Shown: in pieces, positions 1 through 5,159 of the stretch | How the letters are laid out: every line of letters begins with the position of its first letter | Position numbering within the stretch: the stretch's first letter is position 1 | Assembly: GCA_021802225.1 (NCBI GenBank) | Contig: JAKAAS010000188.1 | Span: forward strand, 1 to 5,159 | Reading direction: 5' to 3' | Length of the DNA: 5,159 nt | Origin: Bacillota bacterium | GTDB taxonomy: Bacteria; Bacillota_E; Sulfobacillia; Sulfobacillales; Sulfobacillaceae | The notes under the pieces: generated by a model | The model's input: the letters and a program-made list of their open reading frames with translations, nothing else | What the model was told of the DNA's origin: nothing | The model's database searches: none | Program-made: the position numbers and the translations under genes

Positions 1-36
1 GGGTACGTCGAAGTGGAGATCTGGCGCGATGCGTGA
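1..36 (+). CDS. folB: C-terminal end of probable dihydroneopterin aldolase (partial)
   Basis: An open frame runs from the left edge to a TGA at 34-36 and encodes the tail GYVEVEIWRDA. Dihydroneopterin aldolases (FolB) commonly end in a short beta-strand of the form VxVEIxR, which this tail resembles. FolB makes 6-hydroxymethyl-dihydropterin, the substrate of the next gene, and folB-folK is a very common gene order. The last 8 bases overlap the folK start (ATGCGTGA), which indicates translational coupling. Only 11 residues are visible, so the identity rests on this weak motif plus the neighbour. Another folate gene or an unrelated gene cannot be excluded. Confidence 0.55.
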   Translation, partial: GYVEVEIWRDA

Positions 37-547
37 GGTATATCTCAGTTTTGGTGGGAATCTGGGAAATCCGCTGGCCTGTTTTGCCGAAGGGCTGTCT
101 TTCATGCAGCGGGCGGGACAGATTATCAGGTGCTCCGGCATCTACCGCACGGCACCGCAAGGCGGGCCGCCGCAGCCGGATTACTACAATGCGGTGGTGT
201 GCCTCGAGACCGTGTGGGACTGCCAGGAGGTGCTGAAACAGGCGCAGGCAGCCGAGCAGGCCTGCGGGCGGGAGCGCGTGGAACGGTTCGGGCCGCGCAC
301 GCTGGATATCGATGTCCTTCTTTGCGGGGACTTGGTGCTGGACAGCGCCGTACTGCAGGTGCCCCACCCGCGCATGGCGCAGCGCCGGTTCGTCCTGGCA
401 CCCTTGGCGGAAATTGCCCCCGCGCTGACAATTCCGGGAGTGGGGGAGGTGTCCCGACTGCTCGCGCAGGTGGCAGGCCAGGAGGTGGTCCGGGTCATGG
501 ACTGGCCGGGATCAGGAGGGGGAGCGCATGGACCGTCTCGGGGCTAG
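29..547 (+). CDS. folK: 2-amino-4-hydroxy-6-hydroxymethyldihydropteridine pyrophosphokinase (HPPK)
   Basis: A cytoplasmic folate-pathway enzyme of 172 residues that transfers pyrophosphate from ATP to 6-hydroxymethyl-dihydropterin, giving the substrate of dihydropteroate synthase. HPPK signatures appear in order: the N-terminal GGNLGNP loop (9-15), YRTAPQGGPPQPDYYNAV (39-56), RFGPRTLDIDVLL (86-98) with the two Mg-binding aspartates D93 and D95, and VPHPRMAQRRFVLAPLAEIAP (111-131). Length is normal for the family. The usual GSNLG loop reads GGNLG here, a small change. The ATG at 29 is preceded by GGAG at 15-18, ten bases upstream, and overlaps the upstream stop. The last codons, a glycine-rich tail after about residue 160, double as the birA ribosome binding site, so that tail is probably not needed for catalysis. 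Confidence 0.96.
   Translation: MREVYLSFGGNLGNPLACFAEGLSFMQRAGQIIRCSGIYRTAPQGGPPQPDYYNAVVCLETVWDCQEVLKQAQAAEQACGRERVERFGPRTLDIDVLLCGDLVLDSAVLQVPHPRMAQRRFVLAPLAEIAPALTIPGVGEVSRLLAQVAGQEVVRVMDWPGSGGGAHGPSRG
514..519 (+). promoter_or_regulatory. Ribosome binding site of birA inside folK
   Basis: A perfect AGGAGG lies eight bases before the ATG at 528. It sits inside the folK reading frame and fixes the birA start downstream of the other in-frame possibilities. It also explains the glycine codons at the folK C-terminus. Confidence 0.85.
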
Positions 548-1301
548 CCGCTGGCTGGGCAAGAACCTGACACGGCTGGACAGTGTTGGGTCGACGAACC
601 AGGTCTTGCGGGAGAGGATGCGCCAGGAAGAGGTGCCGGCGGGGGCGGCGGTGATGGCGGGCCGGCAGACGGCGGGCCGGGGGCGGATGGGGCGGGCTTG
701 GTGGTCGCCTCCGGACCAGGGACTGTATGTTTCCGTTCTCCTCTATCCCCCGCCACTGCGGCAGGGCGGCATCCTCAGCCTGTTGGCGGGGGTCGCGCTC
801 ACAGATGCCGTGCGCACGCTGACGGGCCTGAGCCCTGGACTGAAGTGGCCCAATGACGCCGTCATGGGGGGCAAAAAGTACGCCGGCATTCTGGTGGAAG
901 GGGGCACCGATCCCCGCCCCTGGGCTATTGTCGGCATGGGCATCAACGTGCGCGGCACCGTACCAGGGGAGTTTCCCCAGGCGACGACTATTTCCCAGCA
1001 AGCAGGGCGGGAGATAGGCCGGGAGAGGCTGTGGGAAACGCTCGCCCCGGCTTTGGAGACCTGGTACGAACGGTGGGAGAGCGAGGGCAATGCGCCTGTG
1101 GCCGAGGCATGGCGCCGGGCCAGTGTGACGCTCGGGCAGGAAGTGGAGGCCTGGGCAGCCTCTGGGCGGATTACAGGAATAGCAGAAGACATTGCCGAGG
1201 ACGGTGCGCTCCTTATCCGGCAAGGATCCCGCTGCATTCCTGTGATCAGCGGAGAGGTCAGCTTGCGGCTGGCCAACGGGGGTTATGCCCCGGAGTCTTA
1301 G
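528..1301 (+). CDS. birA: Biotin--[acetyl-CoA-carboxylase] ligase, monofunctional (no DNA-binding domain)
   Basis: Activates biotin with ATP to biotinyl-5'-AMP and attaches it to a lysine of the biotin carboxyl carrier protein of acetyl-CoA carboxylase and related enzymes. The 257-residue protein shows STN (22-24), the adenylate-binding loop GRGRMGRAWWSP (50-61), KWPND (106-110), GGKKYAGILVE (114-124) and VGMGINV (135-141). A C-terminal SH3-like beta domain follows (about 210-247). The N-terminal winged-helix domain of bifunctional BirA (E. coli, B. subtilis) is absent: the catalytic domain begins within the first 20 residues. The enzyme therefore cannot act as a biotin-operon repressor in the classical way. 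The start overlaps folK by 20 bp, suggesting coupled translation with folate genes to which it has no direct biochemical link. Its stop codon overlaps the ribH stop on the other strand. Confidence 0.95.
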   Translation: MDRLGASRWLGKNLTRLDSVGSTNQVLRERMRQEEVPAGAAVMAGRQTAGRGRMGRAWWSPPDQGLYVSVLLYPPPLRQGGILSLLAGVALTDAVRTLTGLSPGLKWPNDAVMGGKKYAGILVEGGTDPRPWAIVGMGINVRGTVPGEFPQATTISQQAGREIGRERLWETLAPALETWYERWESEGNAPVAEAWRRASVTLGQEVEAWAASGRITGIAEDIAEDGALLIRQGSRCIPVISGEVSLRLANGGYAPES

Positions 1302-1774
1302 TCCTGGAGTCTGTGGTACAAGTTGGCCATCTCAATCGCGGCTAAAGCCGCCTCAGCGCCCTTGTTGCCGGATTTTCCATCTGCCCGGTCCTCGGCCTGC
1401 GCCATGGTATCGCAGGTCAGCACTCCAAAAATGACGGGGATGGCGCTGTGGCGGGCTAGATCAGAGATGGCTCCCGCCGTGCTGGAGGCGATAAAGTCAA
1501 AATGGGGAGTCTCCCCGCGGACGATGGCGCCCAAAGTGATGATGGCGGAGTATTTCCGGCCGCTGAGCGCGTTGACCAGGTTGGGAATCTCGAACGCGCC
1601 CGGAACCCAGAACACGTCGACATCGTCTGCAGGCACTCCGTGGCGGATCAGGGTGTCGACCGCCCCTTCGAGCAGGCGGTCGGTGACCCGCTGGTTGAAG
1701 CGGCTGACCACAATGGCCCAGGATTGTCCTGGATAGGTGGTGAGAAATCCTTGGTGTTCTGACACGGTAGGCAT
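1298..1774 (-). CDS. ribH: 6,7-dimethyl-8-ribityllumazine synthase
   Basis: Condenses 5-amino-6-ribitylamino-uracil with 3,4-dihydroxy-2-butanone 4-phosphate to lumazine, the penultimate riboflavin step. Family members assemble into pentamers or 60-subunit capsids, with which riboflavin synthase may associate. The 158-residue product carries FNQRVTDRLLEGA (26-38), WVPGAFEIP (56-64), LGAIVRGETPHFDFI (81-95), IPVIFGVLTCDT (112-123) and GNKGAEAALAAIEMANL (136-152). F26, H91 and R130 match the active-site Phe, His and Arg of the B. subtilis enzyme. The ATG at 1774 gives the normal family length; the frame stays open upstream, but there it overlaps the end of ribBA. GAGG lies only four bases before the ATG, slightly closer than ideal. 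It is last in the rib operon, 40 bp after ribBA, and its TAA overlaps the birA TAG. Confidence 0.96.
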   Translation of the reverse strand: MPTVSEHQGFLTTYPGQSWAIVVSRFNQRVTDRLLEGAVDTLIRHGVPADDVDVFWVPGAFEIPNLVNALSGRKYSAIITLGAIVRGETPHFDFIASSTAGAISDLARHSAIPVIFGVLTCDTMAQAEDRADGKSGNKGAEAALAAIEMANLYHRLQD

Positions 1775-1814
1775 AAGACCTCGCTTTCTCTTCAAGGGTG
1801 CAATGGGCGGACTC

Positions 1815-3029
1815 TCAGTCCATCCAATGTCCCATTTTGACCTTTTTTGTCTCGAGATAAAAGGCATTTTCCTCACGGGGTTCGGAGTGAATGGGGATGC
1901 GCTCCACAATTCGCAAGCCGTATCCGTCGAGCGCGTGGTACTTTTTGGGATTGTTGGTTAAAAGGCGCATGTCGCGCACACCCAAATCCGCAAGAATTTG
2001 CGACCCGACGCCGTAATCGCGGGAATCGGCGGGGAACCCCAGCGCCTGGTTGGCCGAGACGGTGTCATACCCGGCTTCCTGCAGGGCGTAGGCTTTGATT
2101 TTGTTGGCCAGTCCAATTCCCCGGCCTTCCTGGCGCATATACAGCAACACCCCCCGGCCTTCTTGGGCAATCATGCGCAGGGCCATGTCCAACTGATCTC
2201 CGCAGTCGCAGCGCTTGGAGCCGAATACATCCCCGGTCAGACATTCGGAATGCACCCGCACCAACACCGGGTCGCCGTTGGAGACGTCCCCCATCACCAG
2301 CGCCAAGTGTGTATCCTTGGTCTCTTTCTCCGTGTAGGCAATCGCCGTGAACGTGCCGTAGCGGGTTGGCAGCTGAGCGCGGCCTTCCCGCACAAAGAGC
2401 GTGTCCTGGTGGCGGCGGTAGCGGATCAAATCGGCAATGGTGATCAGTTTGAGTCCGTGCTCCCGGCGGAATTCCTGCAACCGGGGCAGCCGCGCCATGG
2501 TGCCATTGTCATCCATGATCTCGCAGATGACGGCGGCGGGCGTCAGGCCGGCCAAAAATGCCAGGTCTACGCTGGCTTCCGTGTGGCCCGGGCGCCGCAT
2601 CACACCGCCGTCCTTAGCCCGCAGCGGGAACAAGTGGCCGGGACGGACAAAATCCTCGGGACGGCTGGCCGGGTCAATGAGGGCGCGCACGGTGGCGGCG
2701 CGGTCATGGGCCGATATGCCGGTGGTAGTGGTCTGGCGGGCATCCACGGAAACGGTGAACGCCGTGTCCATCGACTCATCCGGGGCGCCCACCATGGACG
2801 GCAGCTGGAGTTCTTGCAGCCGCTCTCCGGTCATGGGCACGCAGATCAGTCCGCGTCCCCACTGGGCCATGAAATTGATGGCGTCCGGGGTCACGAAATC
2901 GGCCGCCATGACTAAATCTCCTTCATTCTCACGGTCTTCGTCATCGACTACGACGATAATTTCGCCGTTGCGCAAGGCTTCCAGCGCTTCCGGGATGGTA
3001 TTGAACTCTAACAGGTTTTCTTCTGTCAT
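1815..3029 (-). CDS. ribBA: Bifunctional 3,4-dihydroxy-2-butanone 4-phosphate synthase / GTP cyclohydrolase II
   Basis: Provides both riboflavin precursors. The N-terminal RibB domain (about 1-203) converts ribulose-5-phosphate to dihydroxybutanone phosphate plus formate. The C-terminal RibA domain (about 206-404) opens GTP to the diaminopyrimidine. RibB shows the acidic loop [11 protein letters not shown] (29-39), [10 protein letters not shown] (129-138), [12 protein letters not shown] (146-157) and [12 protein letters not shown] (169-180). RibA shows the zinc site with C263, C274 and C276 inside [20 protein letters not shown], then [12 protein letters not shown] (299-310), [12 protein letters not shown] (335-346) and LTNNPKK (357-363). 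No key residue appears lost in either half, so both activities are expected. The 404-residue length matches B. subtilis-type RibBA. The ATG at 3029 shares ATGA with the ribE stop, and AAGAGG lies 11 bases upstream. It is the third gene of the operon. Confidence 0.97.
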   Translation of the reverse strand: MTEENLLEFNTIPEALEALRNGEIIVVVDDEDRENEGDLVMAADFVTPDAINFMAQWGRGLICVPMTGERLQELQLPSMVGAPDESMDTAFTVSVDARQTTTTGISAHDRAATVRALIDPASRPEDFVRPGHLFPLRAKDGGVMRRPGHTEASVDLAFLAGLTPAAVICEIMDDNGTMARLPRLQEFRREHGLKLITIADLIRYRRHQDTLFVREGRAQLPTRYGTFTAIAYTEKETKDTHLALVMGDVSNGDPVLVRVHSECLTGDVFGSKRCDCGDQLDMALRMIAQEGRGVLLYMRQEGRGIGLANKIKAYALQEAGYDTVSANQALGFPADSRDYGVGSQILADLGVRDMRLLTNNPKKYHALDGYGLRIVERIPIHSEPREENAFYLETKKVKMGHWMD

Positions 3030-3649
3030 TGGACCGTTGGCCTCTTTTCCTGTCCCGCGTAGGGATTTAACAGCTGTTGGACATATTTGCCTAAGACGTC
3101 AAACTCCAGATTCACCACAGAGCCGGGGCCAAGAGCTCCCAGAGTAGTGTGGCTCTGGGTATAAGGAATCAAAGTGACCTGAAAGCGGCCGGGCTCTGCC
3201 GATACTACGGTGAGGCTGACTCCGTCGACGGTGATGGAGCCAAAGGGCACGATGAGTCCGCGGAATTCTGGGGGATAGGAAAAGGTGATATGGCGGGCTT
3301 CCCCTTCGGGGGTTACGGCTTCCACCTTCCCCTGAGTGTCAATGTGGCCCTGAACCCAGTGGCCGCCCAAGCGGGTGGACGGGGTGACCGAACGCTCGAG
3401 ATTGACCGGATGGGGGACTGGCAAGCCGCCCAAAGTCGTGATGGCTAAGGTGGTCGGGGTGCACTCCACTTGGAAGGAACGGCCCGTTTGGGCGGTCACC
3501 GTCAGACACACGCCGTTGACGGACACCGACTCTCCCAGATCTAAAGATGCGGCAAACGGCGCTTCCACCGTGAGGGTGCGGGCATGGGGGTCCCCCGTAT
3601 TCTGCACTGCGGCCAGTTGGCCCACACTTTCTATCAGTCCGCTAAACAT
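3026..3649 (-). CDS. ribE: Riboflavin synthase, alpha subunit
   Basis: Dismutates two molecules of 6,7-dimethyl-8-ribityllumazine to riboflavin and the ribitylaminouracil, the last step of the pathway; the enzyme is a homotrimer. The 207-residue protein starts with the typical MFSGLIE and shows two repeated lumazine-binding beta-barrels. The first has SVNGVCLTV (43-51), where C48 is the conserved cysteine. The second has VDGVSLTV (141-148). [10 protein letters not shown] (95-104) lies at the domain border, and [12 protein letters not shown] (179-190) precedes the C-terminal trimerisation helix. The ATG at 3649 is chosen over an open extension upstream because it gives the canonical N-terminus and follows AGGAGG by ten bases. 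The gene overlaps ribD by 16 bp and ribBA by 4 bp. In Bacillus naming it is ribB; here ribE denotes riboflavin synthase. Confidence 0.97.
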   Translation of the reverse strand: MFSGLIESVGQLAAVQNTGDPHARTLTVEAPFAASLDLGESVSVNGVCLTVTAQTGRSFQVECTPTTLAITTLGGLPVPHPVNLERSVTPSTRLGGHWVQGHIDTQGKVEAVTPEGEARHITFSYPPEFRGLIVPFGSITVDGVSLTVVSAEPGRFQVTLIPYTQSHTTLGALGPGSVVNLEFDVLGKYVQQLLNPYAGQEKRPTVQ

Positions 3650-4773
3650 TCGGCATTCTCCTCCTGGGAAATAGGGTCTGCAGGCAGGAAGCGGGCGTGC
3701 ACCAGCACGTCGGGCCCGAGCCTTTTCATGTCCAGAGGTTCGAGCCGCCATGCTTCTGGCAAGGTGGCTGCGCCCGCCCCTGCCACGGGTCCCGGGGCCT
3801 GCCCGCCGATGATGAGGGGGGCGATGAAGCCGTACCACTCGTCGGCCAAACCCTCGGCAATAAACGCGGCATGAACAGTGGGCCCCCCTTCCACGAGTAG
3901 GGACAGCAGGTGCCGCAACGCCAATTCGCTCAGCACGTCACTCAGACTGACCCGGCCCGACGGGCTGGCGGCCACTTCAATGACTTCACCGCCCGCCGAA
4001 AAAATCTCCCGCTGCCAGAAAGCGGATGTCTGTGCGGTTGTGAAGACCAGGGTGGGCGCCGGGGAGTCTTGGGAAAACACGCGGGCAGACGGGGGGGTGC
4101 GTCCGTGGCTGTCCAGAATAATCCGCACGGGGTCAGAACCCCGTGCCTGTCCCCGGTACGTCAGTGCCGGGTCGTCTGTGAGAACCGTGTTCACCCCCAC
4201 CAATATGCCATCGTGGCGGCGGCGCAGGGTATGCGTGACAGCCAGAGACTGCTCGTGAGTGATATACCGGGAATCCCCGGTTTTGGTGGCGACTTTCCCG
4301 TCCAGACTCATTGCCGCCTTCAGGGTGACAAAGGGTCGGCGCTTCTGGCTCCATGTCACAAAAGCCTGGTTGAGCGAAGCTGCTTCCTCCCCGCCGTCCC
4401 CCACCTCGACGGTGATGCCCGCAGACCTGAGCCGGGCGATTCCCCCGCCTTTGACTTCAGGATTAGGGTCTGTCATGGCCACCACAACATGGGCGACTCC
4501 TGCGGCAATAATGGCATCGGTGCACGGAGGGGTGCGCCCCGTATGATTGCACGGCTCCAAGGTGACGTATAAAGTGCCTCCCTGAGCCCGGACTCCTGCC
4601 TGGGCCAGTGCGCCGACTTCGGCATGAGGCCCCCCAGCCCGCTTGTGATAGCCTTCCCCGGCGACTTGACCCGAGGCATCTGTCACCACTGCGCCCACCA
4701 TGGGGTTGGGGGATGTGCTGTAGCGTCCCCGCCCAGCCAGCCGCAGCGCGCGGCGCATCATTGGACTGCTCAA
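3634..4773 (-). CDS. ribD: Bifunctional diaminohydroxyphosphoribosylaminopyrimidine deaminase / 5-amino-6-(5-phosphoribosylamino)uracil reductase
   Basis: Carries out the deamination and the NADPH-dependent side-chain reduction that follow GTP cyclohydrolase II. Read from the TTG at 4773 it has 379 residues. The N-terminal cytidine-deaminase-like domain (about 1-145) has SPNPMVGAVV (21-30), the zinc motif HAE (50-52) with catalytic E52, and EPCNHTGRTPPC (73-84) with zinc ligands C75 and C84. The C-terminal reductase domain (about 147-379) has VTLKAAMSLDGKVAT (149-163), ILVGVNTVLTDDP (190-202), VRIILDSHGRTP (216-227) and LLVEGGPTVHAAFI (292-305). The TTG start follows GGGGGGAG and yields MSSPMMRRALRLA, which aligns with the B. 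subtilis RibD N-terminus. ATG codons at 4761 and 4758 are alternatives but lie too far from the ribosome binding site. A longer open extension to 4842 runs through the terminator and is not real coding. It is the first gene of the operon and the direct target of the FMN riboswitch. Confidence 0.96.
   Translation of the reverse strand: MSSPMMRRALRLAGRGRYSTSPNPMVGAVVTDASGQVAGEGYHKRAGGPHAEVGALAQAGVRAQGGTLYVTLEPCNHTGRTPPCTDAIIAAGVAHVVVAMTDPNPEVKGGGIARLRSAGITVEVGDGGEEAASLNQAFVTWSQKRRPFVTLKAAMSLDGKVATKTGDSRYITHEQSLAVTHTLRRRHDGILVGVNTVLTDDPALTYRGQARGSDPVRIILDSHGRTPPSARVFSQDSPAPTLVFTTAQTSAFWQREIFSAGGEVIEVAASPSGRVSLSDVLSELALRHLLSLLVEGGPTVHAAFIAEGLADEWYGFIAPLIIGGQAPGPVAGAGAATLPEAWRLEPLDMKRLGPDVLVHARFLPADPISQEENAECLAD
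3660..3665 (-). promoter_or_regulatory. Ribosome binding site of ribE inside ribD
   Basis: A perfect AGGAGG on the minus strand, ten bases before the ribE ATG at 3649 and inside the last ribD codons. It decides the ribE start and allows independent re-initiation while ribD is still being translated. Confidence 0.85.
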
Positions 4774-4777
4774 ATTT

Positions 4778-4785
4778 CTCCCCCC
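4778..4785 (-). promoter_or_regulatory. Ribosome binding site of ribD
   Basis: GGGGGGAG on the minus strand, four bases before TTG at 4773. The core GGAG is at a short spacing, but to the ATG codons further down it would be 16 or more bases. It therefore supports the TTG start. Confidence 0.7.
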
Positions 4786-4790
4786 ATAAC

Positions 4791-4815
4791 AAAAAATCCC
4801 CCAGATTCGGGGGAT
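4791..4815 (-). terminator. Rho-independent terminator of the FMN riboswitch (attenuator)
   Basis: On the minus strand ATCCCCC (4815-4809), a six-base loop GAATCT and GGGGGAT (4802-4796) form a seven-pair stem, followed directly by a T-run to 4791. On the plus strand the corresponding run is A, so it works only for leftward transcription. It lies between the aptamer and the ribD ribosome binding site, the standard place for FMN-dependent premature termination. When FMN is bound, this hairpin is expected to stop transcription before ribD. Confidence 0.92.
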
Positions 4816-4867
4816 GGCAAAGTTGTAATAGGCCAATACCACACAGGCCTACAACCTTCTCCCATCC
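4812..4867 (-). promoter_or_regulatory. Antiterminator helix of the FMN riboswitch
   Basis: Reading the minus strand, GGATGG (4867-4862) can pair with CCATCC (4817-4812), AAGGTTGT (4858-4851) with ACAACTTT (4826-4819, one G-U pair), and AGGCC (4850-4846) with GGCCT (4834-4830). An 11-base loop caps it, with a GAG/G internal loop and an ATT bulge in between. The 5' strand uses the 3' half of aptamer helix P1, and the 3' strand covers the 5' arm of the terminator. The helix is therefore mutually exclusive with both, as expected of the FMN-free, expression-on conformation. Pairing is read from sequence; energies were not calculated. Confidence 0.8.
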
Positions 4868-4994
4868 AGACTGTACTGTCGGCGCCGGGATCTCACCGGA
4901 CTCCTGCCATAATGGCTCGCGGGCTGCTCACATTCGTGAGATCACCGCCGGTCGGGAATTGAGGCCAAAAGCCTCTCACCACGCCCCGAAGGTC
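4853..4994 (-). promoter_or_regulatory. FMN riboswitch aptamer (RFN element)
   Basis: A six-helix FMN-sensing RNA that controls the rib operon. On the minus strand the conserved blocks occur in order: CTTCGGGGC (4990-4982), ATTCCCGACCGGCGGTGAT, AGCCCGCGAGC, CCGGTGAGATCCCGG, GCCGACAGT, and GTCTGGATGGGAGAAGG near the 3' end. The closing helix P1 pairs GACCTTC (4994-4988) with GAAGGTT (4859-4853). Two variable stems are visible: GAGGC/GCCTC within the P2 arm and CTCAC/GTGAG in the arm that follows GGCGGTGAT. FMN binding stabilises P1, blocks the antiterminator and lets the terminator form. Its place between promoter and ribD matches the Bacillus arrangement. Confidence 0.97.
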
Positions 4995-5006
4995 TTAATA
5001 GAGGTT

Positions 5007-5035
5007 ATTGTAGAGCTTTTACCGACAAAAATCAA
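5007..5035 (-). promoter_or_regulatory. Sigma-A-type promoter of the rib operon
   Basis: On the minus strand a -35 box TTGATT (5035-5030) and a -10 box TACAAT (5012-5007) are separated by exactly 17 bases. A start near A4999 would leave only about five nucleotides before helix P1 of the riboswitch, so almost the whole leader is the sensor. The match and location are strong, but the start site is not proven. Confidence 0.85.
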
Positions 5036-5159
5036 ATGGCACGAGCGCTGCAGGACGCATGGCTCGAAATGTAGAGCCGCCGGACAATCAGTCAGCCGGA
5101 CACGCCGGGCAGAATCAGCGCATAATACGGAACCTGTGAAGTATTAAAGATTGAAACCG
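5036..5159. other. Right-edge stretch without a supported gene
   Basis: No convincing gene or RNA is visible. On the minus strand short open frames run in from the edge and stop at 5092 and 5115; either could be the tail of an upstream gene, but neither is recognisable. Visible structure is a small inverted repeat GGCTC/GAGCC (5061-5065 and 5074-5078) and two direct copies of GCCGGACA (5079-5086 and 5095-5102, 16-bp period). Both lie upstream of the rib promoter. Their role is unknown. Confidence 0.4.

Noticed and set aside
495..1223. Minus-strand open frame of 242 codons opposite birA
   Set aside because: It is a shadow of birA with a proline-, arginine- and histidine-rich translation and no recognisable domain.
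1338..1351. Inverted repeat GCGGC/GCCGC as a possible birA terminator
   Set aside because: It has no T-run on the plus strand and is explained by alanine-rich codons of ribH.
1775..1909. N-terminal extension of ribH by 45 codons
   Set aside because: It would overlap the end of ribBA by about 95 bp and add a basic segment not typical of lumazine synthase; the ATG at 1774 gives the family length.
1998..2915. Long plus-strand open frame of about 305 codons opposite ribBA
   Set aside because: It is antisense to a clearly conserved gene, its composition is typical of a GC-rich shadow frame, and it shows no recognisable domain or ribosome binding site.
3650..3838. N-terminal extension of ribE by 63 codons
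   Set aside because: It lies inside ribD in another frame; the canonical MFSGLIE start with a perfect AGGAGG is at 3649.
4774..4842. ribD start at 4842
   Set aside because: These codons run through the antiterminator and terminator of the riboswitch and do not resemble RibD.
4608..5147. Plus-strand open frame of 179 codons across the riboswitch region
   Set aside because: It crosses the antisense of ribD and of the structured leader; no ribosome binding site and no recognisable domain.

Overview
This window is ordinary bacterial chromosome with very tight gene packing. It carries the end of a folate-biosynthesis operon and a complete riboflavin-biosynthesis operon that converge on each other. 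The sequence is G+C-rich by eye, Shine-Dalgarno sites are strong, and the rib operon has the Bacillus-type order ribD-ribE-ribBA-ribH. An FMN riboswitch with an intrinsic terminator lies in front of it. Together these suggest a fairly G+C-rich member of the Firmicutes (for example a Sulfobacillus-, Kyrpidia- or Alicyclobacillus-like lineage). That placement is an inference from layout; no phylogenetic marker was compared.

Left part, + strand (1-1301): the last codons of a probable folB, then folK (HPPK), then a short biotin protein ligase (birA) without the DNA-binding domain. All three reading frames overlap (8 bp folB/folK, 20 bp folK/birA), so they look like one translationally coupled transcript whose promoter lies left of the window.

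Right part, - strand (5159 down to 1298): a sigma-A-type promoter (TTGATT, 17 bp, TACAAT), then almost at once an FMN riboswitch aptamer, a long antiterminator helix, and a rho-independent terminator. Next comes ribD, which starts at TTG, followed by ribE, ribBA and ribH. ribD/ribE overlap by 16 bp and ribE/ribBA by 4 bp (ATGA); ribH follows after 40 bp. The four enzymes cover the core pathway from GTP and ribulose-5-phosphate to riboflavin: RibBA makes both branch precursors, RibD deaminates and reduces the pyrimidine, RibH makes lumazine and RibE makes riboflavin. The pyrimidine dephosphorylation step is not encoded here. FMN closes the loop through the riboswitch.

The two operons meet stop to stop: the birA TAG and the ribH TAA share the four bases at 1298-1301, leaving no room for an intergenic terminator. 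The most informative non-coding region is 4774-5035, where the aptamer P1 helix, antiterminator and terminator can be traced base by base. The last ~120 bp at the right edge hold no gene I can support. I found no undescribed system; the points worth a second look are regulatory and architectural.
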